A DNA stretch of 64,000 bases from NCBI RefSeq assembly GCF_003514505.1, contig NZ_DOPX01000019.1, positions 1-64,000 on the forward strand, read 5' to 3'. Under the pieces are notes generated by a model. The model ran no database searches. It was not told the DNA's origin and saw only the letters and a list, made by a program, of their open reading frames with translations. Source of the stretch: Proteiniclasticum sp. GTDB taxonomy: Bacteria; Bacillota; Clostridia; Clostridiales; Clostridiaceae. Positions 42,371 through 50,765 of the stretch are shown here, piece by piece. Made by a program: the position numbers and the translations under genes. Every line of letters begins with the position of its first letter. Position 1 is the stretch's first letter.

Positions 42371-42738
42371 TTGCAATCAGAGGTGCTACAACAATTGATA
42401 CGGATACACCGGTAAAAATAAAGGAAGCGACAGTTGAACTCATGCGTGAACTCATAGCTCAAAATGGCCTGAAACCAGAAAAAATGATTTCGGTTCTTTT
42501 TACGGCAACTAAGGATATTTGTTCAGCATATCCTGGAAAATACTTGAGAGAAGAGCTTGGCATCACAGATGTGCCTATCCTTCACTTTCAGGAAATGGAT
42601 GTTCAGGGGGCTTTAGGATTGTGCATTCGAGTCATGATACATTATGACGCTTCAGTCCCAGGGACTTCTGTATATCTTCGGAAAGCGAAGTCTTTGAGGC
42701 CGGATCTAGCGGGGGCCGCAGAGGATAGTCAACGATAG
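42367..42738 (+). CDS. aroH: Chorismate mutase, AroH type
   Basis: This 123-residue trimeric chorismate mutase makes prephenate. The sequence IAIRGATTIDTDTPVKIKEA with Arg in RGATT, VLFTATKDICSAYPGKYLRE with the active-site Cys region, and the C-terminal VYLRKAKSLRPDL with Arg and Tyr are typical of the Bacillus AroH fold. It overlaps the flavoprotein gene by 4 nt. The 210-nt gap that follows contains a TATAAT at 42803 and another before ispH. Confidence 0.95.
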   Translation: MIAIRGATTIDTDTPVKIKEATVELMRELIAQNGLKPEKMISVLFTATKDICSAYPGKYLREELGITDVPILHFQEMDVQGALGLCIRVMIHYDASVPGTSVYLRKAKSLRPDLAGAAEDSQR

Positions 42739-42948
42739 AAATGAAAGAGAATCTCATTGTACTCTATAGAATTTGTAGCTAATTTTCATGAAATAGAGTA
42801 TAATATGGAAGGTAATGTTTAGATACGTTGAAATTTATTCGCAAGTTTCGAATAAAATTATGAATATATGTTGAAAGACTTTTTATCACTTGTCTATTTA
42901 TGATATAATTCATAATGTCAAGAGTACGGTGATTATAAAAGGAGCAAA

Positions 42949-43782
42949 ATGAGAGAAATTATTAGAGCCAATAACTCTGGATTTTGTTTTGGCGTAGAAC
43001 GTGCAGTAAATCAGTCCTTTGATTTTGTGAGTCCTCAAGGTAGAGTAGTCACACTGGGGCCATTGATTCATAACAAGGATGTGACGCAAAAACTTGCAAA
43101 TAAAGGAATTCATGAGATTTCAATGGAAGATATTCCAAGTCTGATGAAGGAAGATACGGTCATAATTAGAACACATGGCGTTGCCATGGCGGTCTATGAT
43201 GAGCTTAAGGAGCAAGGGGTTTCCATTGTGGATTTGACTTGCCCTTATGTGATAAATATTCAGAAGAAGGTCAAATTGCACCATGATAAAGGGTATAAGA
43301 TTGTAATTCTTGGCGATGCACACCATCCAGAAGTCGTCGGGATCAACGGATACTGTAATAACAGTGCTTATATCACTAGAAGTGGAGAAATTGATTTTCC
43401 GATGAAAGGTAAAATCTGCGTAGTTGCTCAAACTACGGAAAAACAATCGAACTGGGTGAAGCTGATTACAAATATAGCTGAAACTGCCAAAGAGTTTGTT
43501 GCTTTCAATACCATTTGCAAAGCAACGGAGGACAGACAAAAGTCTGCTGAAGAGATTTCCAAGGAAGTGGATGCTATGATTGTCATCGGAGGATATACCA
43601 GTTCTAATACCACAAAACTCTACGAGATATGCAAAAAAAACTGTCCAATGACTTTTCATATTGAAAATGCAGGAGAATTGGACGGAATCAAAGAAAAAAT
43701 TAAAAATGCAGTGAGAGTAGGGATCACTGCGGGTGCATCCACACCAGAATGGATAATTAAGGAGGCAATGGAAAACTTATGA
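42949..43782 (+). CDS. ispH: 4-hydroxy-3-methylbut-2-enyl diphosphate reductase
   Basis: The 277-residue iron-sulphur enzyme performs the last MEP-pathway step to IPP and DMAPP. The cluster cysteines are C13 (GFCFGVERA), C98 (DLTCPYV) and C190 (NTICKATEDRQ); substrate histidines lie in PLIHN, RTHGV and HHPEV, and the Ser-x-Asn motif is TSSNTTK. AAAGGAG precedes the ATG. The stop overlaps the rpsA start (ATGA). In several Clostridia IspH and S1 are a single fused protein; here they are separate. Confidence 0.96.
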   Translation: MREIIRANNSGFCFGVERAVNQSFDFVSPQGRVVTLGPLIHNKDVTQKLANKGIHEISMEDIPSLMKEDTVIIRTHGVAMAVYDELKEQGVSIVDLTCPYVINIQKKVKLHHDKGYKIVILGDAHHPEVVGINGYCNNSAYITRSGEIDFPMKGKICVVAQTTEKQSNWVKLITNIAETAKEFVAFNTICKATEDRQKSAEEISKEVDAMIVIGGYTSSNTTKLYEICKKNCPMTFHIENAGELDGIKEKIKNAVRVGITAGASTPEWIIKEAMENL

Positions 43783-44879
43783 TGGATAATCAAAACATCG
43801 AAAACAACGAAAATGAAATGTCAATGCAGGATCTGATGGATCTTTATGACAAGCCAGTAAGAATTGGCCAGATCATCAAAGGAAAAATCATCCAGCTAGA
43901 CGATAAAGAAGCTATAGTAGCACTTGTAGGAGCCAGCCATGATGGTAAGCTTGTCATCGAAGAAGCTACCGTAGATTCTGAAGGAAATCTGACAGAAGTT
44001 CTTGAACTTGGTCAGGAAATTGAAGCTAAGGTTATCAGAAGACCACAGGAAAATGATTCCTTCTTTATCCTTTCTATGGTAGAAATGCACAGAGAAGAAG
44101 CGATAAGAGACCTTAGAGCAGCCCACGAAAACAATGAGACTGTCAAAGTCAAGGTGAAGGATGCTGTTAAGGGTGGTGTAGTGGCTACGTACCTTGGACA
44201 GAGAGTCTTTATCCCTGCTTCACATCTTGAACTGCACTCAGTGAATGATCTTTCTGTTTACAAGGATCAGGATCTGGATGTTAATGTCATTGAGATTGAA
44301 GAAAAGAGAGGCACAACTAGAGTGGTTGCTTCCAGAAGAAAGAAGCTTCAGGAAGACAGAGTCGCACAGGAGGCAAGTGCTTGGGAGAACTTTGAAGTAG
44401 GACAGGTACTGGAAGGACATGTGGAGAGGCTTACCGATTTCGGTGCATTTGTCAACGTAAATGGTGTTGATGGACTTCTTCATGTTTCTGAAATTTCCTA
44501 TGGTAAAGTTGGAAAGCCAAGTGATGTTCTGAAGGTTGGAGATGAGCTGAAGGTGAAGATCATCGCTCTAGACAACGAGAAGAAGAGACTTTCACTCAGC
44601 TTGAAGGCTCTTCAGGAAAATCCATGGACAAGAATTGAAGAGAAGTACCCAGAAGGAAGCGTTGTATTAGGCAAGGTTGTCAGATTTACAGACTTTGGTG
44701 CATTCATTGAGCTGGAACCTGGCGTGGATGGACTTGCGCATATTTCACAGCTTTCTCATCAGAGAGTAGAATCACCTTCAGAAGTGCTGACCATTGGTGA
44801 AACCATCAAGGTAAAGATTCTTGATTCTTCAGAAGAAAACAAGAAGGTATCTTTAAGCATCAAAGCAATAGAGTCTTAA
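43779..44879 (+). CDS. rpsA: 30S ribosomal protein S1-like protein
   Basis: The 366-residue protein has four S1 RNA-binding domains: about 27-100, 115-183, 200-270 and 287-360. The last two are closest to consensus (GHVERLTDFGAFVNVNGVDG and GKVVRFTDFGAFIELEPGVD). It is shorter than the six-domain S1 of proteobacteria, as in other Gram-positive bacteria, and probably helps mRNA binding. The start overlaps the ispH stop; AGGAGG lies 13 nt upstream. A strong terminator follows. Confidence 0.93.
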   Translation: MMDNQNIENNENEMSMQDLMDLYDKPVRIGQIIKGKIIQLDDKEAIVALVGASHDGKLVIEEATVDSEGNLTEVLELGQEIEAKVIRRPQENDSFFILSMVEMHREEAIRDLRAAHENNETVKVKVKDAVKGGVVATYLGQRVFIPASHLELHSVNDLSVYKDQDLDVNVIEIEEKRGTTRVVASRRKKLQEDRVAQEASAWENFEVGQVLEGHVERLTDFGAFVNVNGVDGLLHVSEISYGKVGKPSDVLKVGDELKVKIIALDNEKKRLSLSLKALQENPWTRIEEKYPEGSVVLGKVVRFTDFGAFIELEPGVDGLAHISQLSHQRVESPSEVLTIGETIKVKILDSSEENKKVSLSIKAIES

Positions 44880-44891
44880 GATTTCTAACTC

Positions 44892-44919
44892 AAAACCCCG
44901 GTTTATCCGGGGTTTTTTT
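44892..44919 (+). terminator. Intrinsic terminator of ispH-rpsA
   Basis: AACCCCGG-TTTAT-CCGGGGTT, perfect stem followed by TTTTT, 14 nt after the rpsA stop. Confidence 0.95.
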
Positions 44920-44985
44920 AGTTTTACAGGATTTTCTTCCTGAATCATGTTAAAATGTTGTCATTAGGGTATGGGAGGAAAGAAA

Positions 44986-45525
44986 ATGAACATTAAAAAA
45001 GAAACCAGAAACATGATTTTCAGTGCTTTATTTTTAACTTTAGCAGTGCTTATTCAGATTTTGGGTAAGAATATTCCGCAGATCAATCAATTTTTTGTTG
45101 GACCCATGGTGAATGCTATTTTGCTTCTTACTGTATATTTTGCGGGATTAAAATGGGCAATTCTCATTGGTGTTTTGACACCTGTACTAGCATTTTTCTC
45201 TGGTGTTCTTGCGGTACCCATGGCACCATTTATTCCGTTTATTGCAGCAGGCAATCTTCTTTACAGCAGTATTTTTGCTCTTCTGAAGGACCGAAAATCT
45301 GGAGAATTCATTGGATTTATGCTGGCGAGTGTACTGAAGTTCATTTTCCTTTTTGTCAGTGCAACCCGGCTGATTGATCTCTTTGCCATTGGAATCCCAG
45401 AGCCAGTAAAAGCAAAACTTGCAGTTGCCATGGGGGTGCCTCAGCTTCTCACGGCCATGGCTGGAGGATTCATTGCGGTGGCTCTTTATAAAATGCTCAA
45501 GACAAGACTCCGTGCAGCGTTTTAA
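44986..45525 (+). CDS. ECF transporter S component, substrate unknown
   Basis: This is a 179-residue hydrophobic protein with about six membrane segments and the small-vitamin S-subunit form: a basic N-terminus (MNIKKETRNMIF), a Pro-Met-Val-Asn segment in the second loop (FFVGPMVNAILL), and FIPFIAAGNLLYSSIFALLK near the middle. I chose the start at 44986, 7 nt behind GGAGG; ATG 44971 contains that site. It is monocistronic, with no riboswitch, kinase or pathway gene nearby to reveal the vitamin. It would share the common ECF A/A'/T module. Confidence 0.75.
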   Translation: MNIKKETRNMIFSALFLTLAVLIQILGKNIPQINQFFVGPMVNAILLLTVYFAGLKWAILIGVLTPVLAFFSGVLAVPMAPFIPFIAAGNLLYSSIFALLKDRKSGEFIGFMLASVLKFIFLFVSATRLIDLFAIGIPEPVKAKLAVAMGVPQLLTAMAGGFIAVALYKMLKTRLRAAF

Positions 45526-45657
45526 TCTTCAAGCTGAGAGATGGCCTCAATTCGATTCACATGACATTAAGTGTGTCGAATGATAGCATATGTTTTGCAA
45601 GCTATGATATAATTATCATACTTCAGTAAAGAATTCTTACAAGCAAGGAGTTGAAGT

Positions 45658-46542
45658 ATGTATAAAGCGTTGCCACTTCGTGCCAAGGATCTACAATATT
45701 ACAAAAAAGAACTGCTGAAATACAGAGAGTTCAATGACCTGAATGAGAATCTTTATGATAGATATATGAAGAGTTCTTTATTCAATAAAATACAGTACCG
45801 CTCTGGAACAAGAATCATCTGCTATCATGAGGATCCAGTATTGATCCTCTGGTCAGAAACAAGAAATTATAATGTGAAAATGAGAAGTATTGTTCCATTA
45901 AAGTCGTTTGCTGAGTTAAAGACACAACCGCTGGCTCAGGTAATGGATGCTTTTTTGGAATCTCTTCCCATTCATTTGGACATCCATCAATTTGAGTACA
46001 CCACCATAGACAATGAAGAAAACCATATACTTTTGACGGAGATGGGATTCACTTACAGAAAAGGACTTCTGAGGATGAAAAGAAAACTGGATCTTCCGCC
46101 GAAAGTTTCACGGGAGGTCGAAATAAAGAGGTTTCAGATAGAAGATGTGAAAGCCAGGGTGGAACTGCAGAATCAGATATTCGATAACAAATATCGGGTG
46201 CCATTGTCCGTTACGGATGTTCTTCTTGAAATCTCCAAAAGAACCTATATCCCTGAACTCAGTTTTTTTCTGGTAGAAGAAGGTCAGTATGTGGGCTATG
46301 GTCAGATCAATCGGCAGGAGGACTGCTACTTTCTTGTAAACTTTGGTATTGCACCGGACTTTAGAGGAAAAGGAAGATCCAGAGATTTTCTCTATGCAAT
46401 CCTGTCTAGGGCAAAGGAGCTTGATATTCAGGAGATTTATCTGGATGTCAATGAAGACAACTTCAGAGCCAAGGAGCTTTATCTTTCTTCAGGTTTTCAG
46501 GAAGAAAAGAGTACATGTACATGGTTATATTACATAAAATAA
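45658..46542 (+). CDS. GNAT family N-acetyltransferase, two-part
   Basis: The 294-residue protein has a C-terminal GNAT domain with LVNFGIAPDFRGKGRSRDFL (acetyl-CoA loop RGKGRS) and VNEDNFRAKELYLSSGF. The N-terminal 150 residues look like a second, degenerate acetyltransferase-like half without the acetyl-CoA loop. AAGGAG precedes ATG 45658. It stands alone before a bidirectional terminator. Acceptor and role are unknown. Confidence 0.78.
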   Translation: MYKALPLRAKDLQYYKKELLKYREFNDLNENLYDRYMKSSLFNKIQYRSGTRIICYHEDPVLILWSETRNYNVKMRSIVPLKSFAELKTQPLAQVMDAFLESLPIHLDIHQFEYTTIDNEENHILLTEMGFTYRKGLLRMKRKLDLPPKVSREVEIKRFQIEDVKARVELQNQIFDNKYRVPLSVTDVLLEISKRTYIPELSFFLVEEGQYVGYGQINRQEDCYFLVNFGIAPDFRGKGRSRDFLYAILSRAKELDIQEIYLDVNEDNFRAKELYLSSGFQEEKSTCTWLYYIK

Positions 46543-46578
46543 CAGACGGTCTATTTGTTAGACCGTCTGTTGTTTTAT
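46541..46578. terminator. Bidirectional intrinsic terminator
   Basis: AACAGACGGTCTA...TAGACCGTCTGTT, 13-bp perfect stem with T-rich flanks on the plus strand, between the GNAT gene and the convergent aminotransferase gene. It overlaps the stop region of both. Confidence 0.92.
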
Positions 46579-47765
46579 TTCGTATTATATTCTTCAATAG
46601 CTAGTTTTAAGATTTCTACGGCAAGTGAGAGATCTTCCTGATTGATACAGTAGGAAAGCCGCACTTCTTTTACACCGAGTCCTTTTGTGAGATAGAAACC
46701 TTCGGCAGGGGCCATCATAATGGTGGTGTTCTTATAGCTGAAATTTTCCAGTATCCACATACAGAAGTCTTCCGCATTATCAATGGGAAGCTCAATCATC
46801 ATGTAGAAGGCGCCAGTTGGCTTCTTTACTTTTACATGAGGAATCTTAGAAATGCCTTCGAAAAGAATGTCTCTTCGTTCCTGATATTCTTTTTTCACGG
46901 CCTCGAAATACGACTTTGGAGTTTCGTAAAGTGCAGCCGCTGCTACCTGTTCCAGTGTGGGGGCACAGAGCCTTGACTGAGCAAGTTTCATCATCGCTTG
47001 GATAATGGTTTTGTTTCTGGAAGCCACAAGCCCAATTCTCGCACCACATGCGCTGTAGCGCTTGCTGATAGAGTCAATGAGCACCACACGGTCCTCAATT
47101 TCGGGAATATCCATTGGGGAATGGACTTCAAGGCCATCATAGACAAACTCTCTATAGACTTCATCTGAAATGAGATATAAATCATATTTTAGACAAAGAT
47201 CTGCAAGCATACGGATTTCTTCCTTGCTGTATATGGTACCAGTTGGATTGGATGGGCTTGAGATAAGGATGGCTCTTGTTTTCTCTGTAATAAGACTTTC
47301 CATCGTTTCCATCTTTGGCAAATGAAATCCATCATCACCGTAGGTTGTAATTGGTCGAACTTTACAGCCTACGATATCTGTAAAAGAAGAGTAGTTGGTG
47401 TAAAAAGGTTCTGGAATGAGCACTTCCTCATCAGGGTTCAGCAAAGAGAAAAGCGCAAACTGAAGAGCTTCTGATCCTCCATTGGTGATGATGAGGTTCT
47501 CTTCTGTAAACTCAATACCATAATCCTTATAGTACCGTATAAATGATTCGAGTAAGACGGCTTCACCTCTAGATTCTGAGTATTTTAGCACCTTCTCATC
47601 AAATTTCTTTATGGTCTCCATAAACTGAGGAGGGGTTTCAATATCAGGCTGTCCAATATTAAGACCCAGAACCTTCAGCCCCTTTTTGCGGGCTGCCTGA
47701 GCGTAGGGGGATAGCTTACGGATGGGAGAAAACTTCATCTCGTTGATTCTATTTGATAAGTTCAT
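46575..47765 (-). CDS. Class I pyridoxal-phosphate aminotransferase (aspartate type)
   Basis: The 396-residue fold-type I aminotransferase has LNIGQPDIETP near the N-terminus, GGSEALQFALF, SSPSNPTGTIYSKEE, the ISDEVYREFVY segment and the PLP lysine in DSISKRYSACGARIG, with the final RLSYC Arg that binds the substrate carboxylate. GGAGA precedes ATG 47765; a frame running from 47849 overlaps the upstream gene and has no site. It lies 40 nt after another aminotransferase gene, likely one transcript. Specificity within the aspartate/aromatic group is not determined. Confidence 0.87.
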   Translation of the reverse strand: MNLSNRINEMKFSPIRKLSPYAQAARKKGLKVLGLNIGQPDIETPPQFMETIKKFDEKVLKYSESRGEAVLLESFIRYYKDYGIEFTEENLIITNGGSEALQFALFSLLNPDEEVLIPEPFYTNYSSFTDIVGCKVRPITTYGDDGFHLPKMETMESLITEKTRAILISSPSNPTGTIYSKEEIRMLADLCLKYDLYLISDEVYREFVYDGLEVHSPMDIPEIEDRVVLIDSISKRYSACGARIGLVASRNKTIIQAMMKLAQSRLCAPTLEQVAAAALYETPKSYFEAVKKEYQERRDILFEGISKIPHVKVKKPTGAFYMMIELPIDNAEDFCMWILENFSYKNTTIMMAPAEGFYLTKGLGVKEVRLSYCINQEDLSLAVEILKLAIEEYNTK

Positions 47766-47805
47766 GTTTTGATCTCCATTCTTTTTTTTATTTATTATAC
47801 AGGAA

Positions 47806-48990
47806 TCAGTAGTATTTATTAAGTACTTCTGCCAGCCTTCTGATGCCAATTTCGATCATTTCCTCTGGCATGCAAGAATAATTGAGGCGCATATAATTTT
47901 TCTTGTCTCCGCTGGCAAAAAAAGATGCACCGGGCACAAAAGCGACATTTCTCGCCAATGCCTCTTCCATGATGAGTTTCGTATCCATGGTCTCTTTTAC
48001 TTTCACCCAAGTGAACAATCCGCCTTTTGAATCTGTAAAGGTGATGTCTTTATGAAAAGAAGATCTCATAGCATGGATCATCACATCTCTTCTTTTTTTA
48101 TACACCTTCTTGATCAGCTCAATATGTTCATCCAGATTATACTGCAGCATATAACGGGCAGCAATTCTTTGGTCCAATGACGAAGTCTGAAGATCTGACC
48201 CTTGCTTGATCTGTATAAATTTGTGAATAATTTTTGGATGTCCCACAACCCAGCCGATTCTAATTCCTGGTGTAAATGTCTTGGAAAAGGTGCCAAGATA
48301 AATAACGCGTCCCTCAGTATCCATAGATTTTAGTGGAGGAAGCTGATTTCCTTCAAGGACCAGCTCCGCGTATGGCGCATCTTCAATGACAATGAGATCA
48401 TACTGGTTTGCAAGGCTCAGAAGCCGTTTCCTCTTTTCCAGAGACATCGTAATTCCAGACGGATTCTGGAAATCTGGTATGGTATACAGGAATTTCGCTT
48501 TTAATCCACCTTTCAGATGTTCTTCTAACAAATCCAGATCCATGCCATCCTCTTCTAATGGAATCTCAACATAGGAAGGAGCATAAGCCAGGAAAGCATT
48601 GAGTGCACCCAGATAGGTAGGAGACTCTACAATTATCTGATCGCCTTCATTGATAAGAAGTTTTCCAGTGAAATCCAGTGCCTGCTGTGAACCGGATGTG
48701 ATGAAAATTTCATCTAAAGTTGCATGGATGCCCACCTTTTCAAGTCTTTGCTTTAGAATAACTTCCCTTAAATCATTGAACCCTTCGGTGGTACTATACT
48801 GCAATGCTGTTTTTCCCTCCTGAAGAATCACTTCTTTACTGATTTCTGCAAGTGATTCCAATGGAAAAAGCTCTGCAGCAGGAAGTCCTCCTGCAAATGA
48901 TATGATTTCTGGTCGTGCGGTCAATTTCAGCAGCTCTCTGATTTCGGAAGCTTTGATCCGGTTTGCTCTTTCTGAAAATTCCACGTTCAT
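47806..48990 (-). CDS. PLP-dependent aminotransferase, 2-aminoadipate/LysN-like
   Basis: The 394-residue aminotransferase has the family pattern ISFAGGLPAAELFPLE at the N-terminus, YSTTEGFNDLR, SGSQQALDFTGKLL, YTIPDFQNPSGITMS and the PLP Lys in YLGTFSKTFTPGIRIGW. This resembles Thermus LysN and the C-terminal domains of MocR regulators, but no HTH domain is present. Members often accept several amino acids. GGGGGGT precedes ATG 48990, and a good promoter lies 30 nt further upstream. It is first of a two-aminotransferase operon. Confidence 0.87.
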   Translation of the reverse strand: MNVEFSERANRIKASEIRELLKLTARPEIISFAGGLPAAELFPLESLAEISKEVILQEGKTALQYSTTEGFNDLREVILKQRLEKVGIHATLDEIFITSGSQQALDFTGKLLINEGDQIIVESPTYLGALNAFLAYAPSYVEIPLEEDGMDLDLLEEHLKGGLKAKFLYTIPDFQNPSGITMSLEKRKRLLSLANQYDLIVIEDAPYAELVLEGNQLPPLKSMDTEGRVIYLGTFSKTFTPGIRIGWVVGHPKIIHKFIQIKQGSDLQTSSLDQRIAARYMLQYNLDEHIELIKKVYKKRRDVMIHAMRSSFHKDITFTDSKGGLFTWVKVKETMDTKLIMEEALARNVAFVPGASFFASGDKKNYMRLNYSCMPEEMIEIGIRRLAEVLNKYY

Positions 48991-49020
48991 CACAACACCC
49001 CCCAATTTTGTTACAGAACT

Positions 49021-49049
49021 AGTATAAACGTTTTCATTAATTCAATCAA
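49021..49049 (-). promoter_or_regulatory. Promoter of aminotransferase operon
   Basis: On the minus strand: TTGATT (49049-49044), 17-nt spacer, TATACT (49026-49021), about 30 nt before the aminotransferase ATG. Confidence 0.65.
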
Positions 49050-49275
49050 TAATGACAATATATTAACAAAAAGTCATATCGTGCTACAATTTAATGAAAT
49101 TTAGCGAATTATTATTGGATTTGTTGACCATTTATGAATTCATGGGATATGTCCAGACTACTTTTATTTAATTGCTATTTTAGCTATAATAGAACTGTTG
49201 TGTAAAGCAGAGAACGATTCTTATGAAAGAAAATGTTCTTTTTGATGTATGAAAATAGAAAAGGGGAATATAGAT

Positions 49276-50598
49276 TTGAGCAAGAAATACCTGATTGAAA
49301 CCTGGGGATGCCAGATGAATGAGGAAGATTCCGAGAAACTTGCAGGAATGCTCCGAAGCATGGGGTATGAGTCCACCATGTTTAGAAATAAAGCGGATGT
49401 GATCATCTTCAATACCTGCGCAGTGCGTGAGAATGCAGAGCTGAAAGTGTATGGGAATATTGGTGCTTTAAAAGCGCTGAAGCGTGAGAATCCAGATATG
49501 ATACTCGCGGTCTGCGGATGTATGATGCAGCAAAAAGGAATGCCAGAAGAGATTTTAAGAAAGTATAAACATGTGGATATTGTCTTCGGTACCCATAATG
49601 CCCATAAGTTTCCTGAGTATCTGGAAAGAGCCAAAACGGAGAATGCTCAGATTTGTGAAATCTACGAAAAGGAAACAGAAATTGTTGAAGGTATTCCAAT
49701 TGTTAGAGATTCAAGTGTAAAAGCATTTGTGACCATCACTTATGGCTGCGATAATTTCTGCACCTTCTGTGTGGTTCCCTATGTGCGAGGAAGAGAACGT
49801 TCCAGAAAACCAGAGGATATTCTTTCTGAAGTCAGAGATCTTGTATCCAAGGGATATAAAGAAGTGACCCTGCTGGGCCAAAATGTGAACTCCTATGGAT
49901 ACAATCTGGAAGAGAAAGTCACCTTTTCCGAACTGCTCAGAATGGTGAATGACGTGGAGGGCTTAGAAAGAATCCGGTTCATGTCTCCACACCCCAAGGA
50001 TTTAAAAGAGGACGTTATTCTAGCGGTGAGAGACTGTGAAAAAGTGGTGGAGCAGATTCATCTGCCGGTGCAGAGCGGATCCACTGCGCTCCTGAAGCGA
50101 ATGAACAGAAACTACACAAGAGAAAATTATCTGGATATCGTGAAGAAAATCAAAGAGGCTATTCCTGGAGTTGCGTTGACTACGGATATCATCATTGGAT
50201 TCCCAGGAGAGACTGAAGAAGATTTTATGGAAACATTGAGACTTGTGGAAGAAGTGAAATATGACTCAGCCTTTACCTTTATTTATTCCAGAAGAAAATA
50301 TACACCTGCAGACAGAATGAAAGACCAGGTGCCTGAAGATGTGAAACATGAAAGATTCAATCGCCTTGTGGAGGCGGTGAACAAGAATTCCATAGAAATC
50401 AACAAGAGTTACCAGGATCAGGTGGTTGAGATTCTCGTGGAGGGAAAGAGCAAGAACAACGATGAATACCTTCAGGGCAGAACTCGGACAGGAAAAACGG
50501 TAAACTTCCCGGGAGACGAGGTCCTTGTGGGAAAACTGGTTCAAGTGAAAATTACCAAAGCCAGATCCTTCAGTTTGATGGGAGAACTGGTTCAGTAA
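49276..50598 (+). CDS. miaB: tRNA-2-methylthio-N6-dimethylallyladenosine synthase
   Basis: This radical-SAM methylthiotransferase acts on i6A37 of tRNA, downstream of MiaA encoded at 55 kb. The UPF0004 domain shows YLIETWGCQMN, NTCAVRENAE and VCGCMMQQ (three Cys for the auxiliary cluster); the radical-SAM motif is CDNFCTFCVVPYVRGRERSR; a C-terminal TRAM domain ends GELVQ. I place the start at TTG 49276, with AAGGGG 8 nt upstream; ATG 49249 would add nine residues but has no site. Length is about 440 residues. Confidence 0.94.
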   Translation: MSKKYLIETWGCQMNEEDSEKLAGMLRSMGYESTMFRNKADVIIFNTCAVRENAELKVYGNIGALKALKRENPDMILAVCGCMMQQKGMPEEILRKYKHVDIVFGTHNAHKFPEYLERAKTENAQICEIYEKETEIVEGIPIVRDSSVKAFVTITYGCDNFCTFCVVPYVRGRERSRKPEDILSEVRDLVSKGYKEVTLLGQNVNSYGYNLEEKVTFSELLRMVNDVEGLERIRFMSPHPKDLKEDVILAVRDCEKVVEQIHLPVQSGSTALLKRMNRNYTRENYLDIVKKIKEAIPGVALTTDIIIGFPGETEEDFMETLRLVEEVKYDSAFTFIYSRRKYTPADRMKDQVPEDVKHERFNRLVEAVNKNSIEINKSYQDQVVEILVEGKSKNNDEYLQGRTRTGKTVNFPGDEVLVGKLVQVKITKARSFSLMGELVQ

Positions 50599-50602
50599 GG
50601 CG

Positions 50603-50657
50603 TAAGAATCTGGAGAAGGTACGGATATGTCAATTCTCCAGATTCTTATTATATTTT
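50603..50657 (+). terminator. Intrinsic terminator of miaB
   Basis: TAAGAATCTGGAGAA...TTCTCCAGATTCTTA, 15-bp stem with 16-nt loop, followed by TTATATTTTT. Confidence 0.9.
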
Positions 50658-50765
50658 TCAAAGGCTTTTTAGTATAATGGAGTGTACAGACTGGTAAACA
50701 CAGATCAGGTTCAATGATAGATAAAGAAAAAACACCTGACTTTTTTCTTAACGGAGGATTAGAAA

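Noticed and set aside
45574..45580. TGTCGAA, a match to the Spo0A box, upstream of the GNAT gene
   Set aside because: A 7-bp match is expected several times by chance in 64 kb, and nothing else links this gene to Spo0A.
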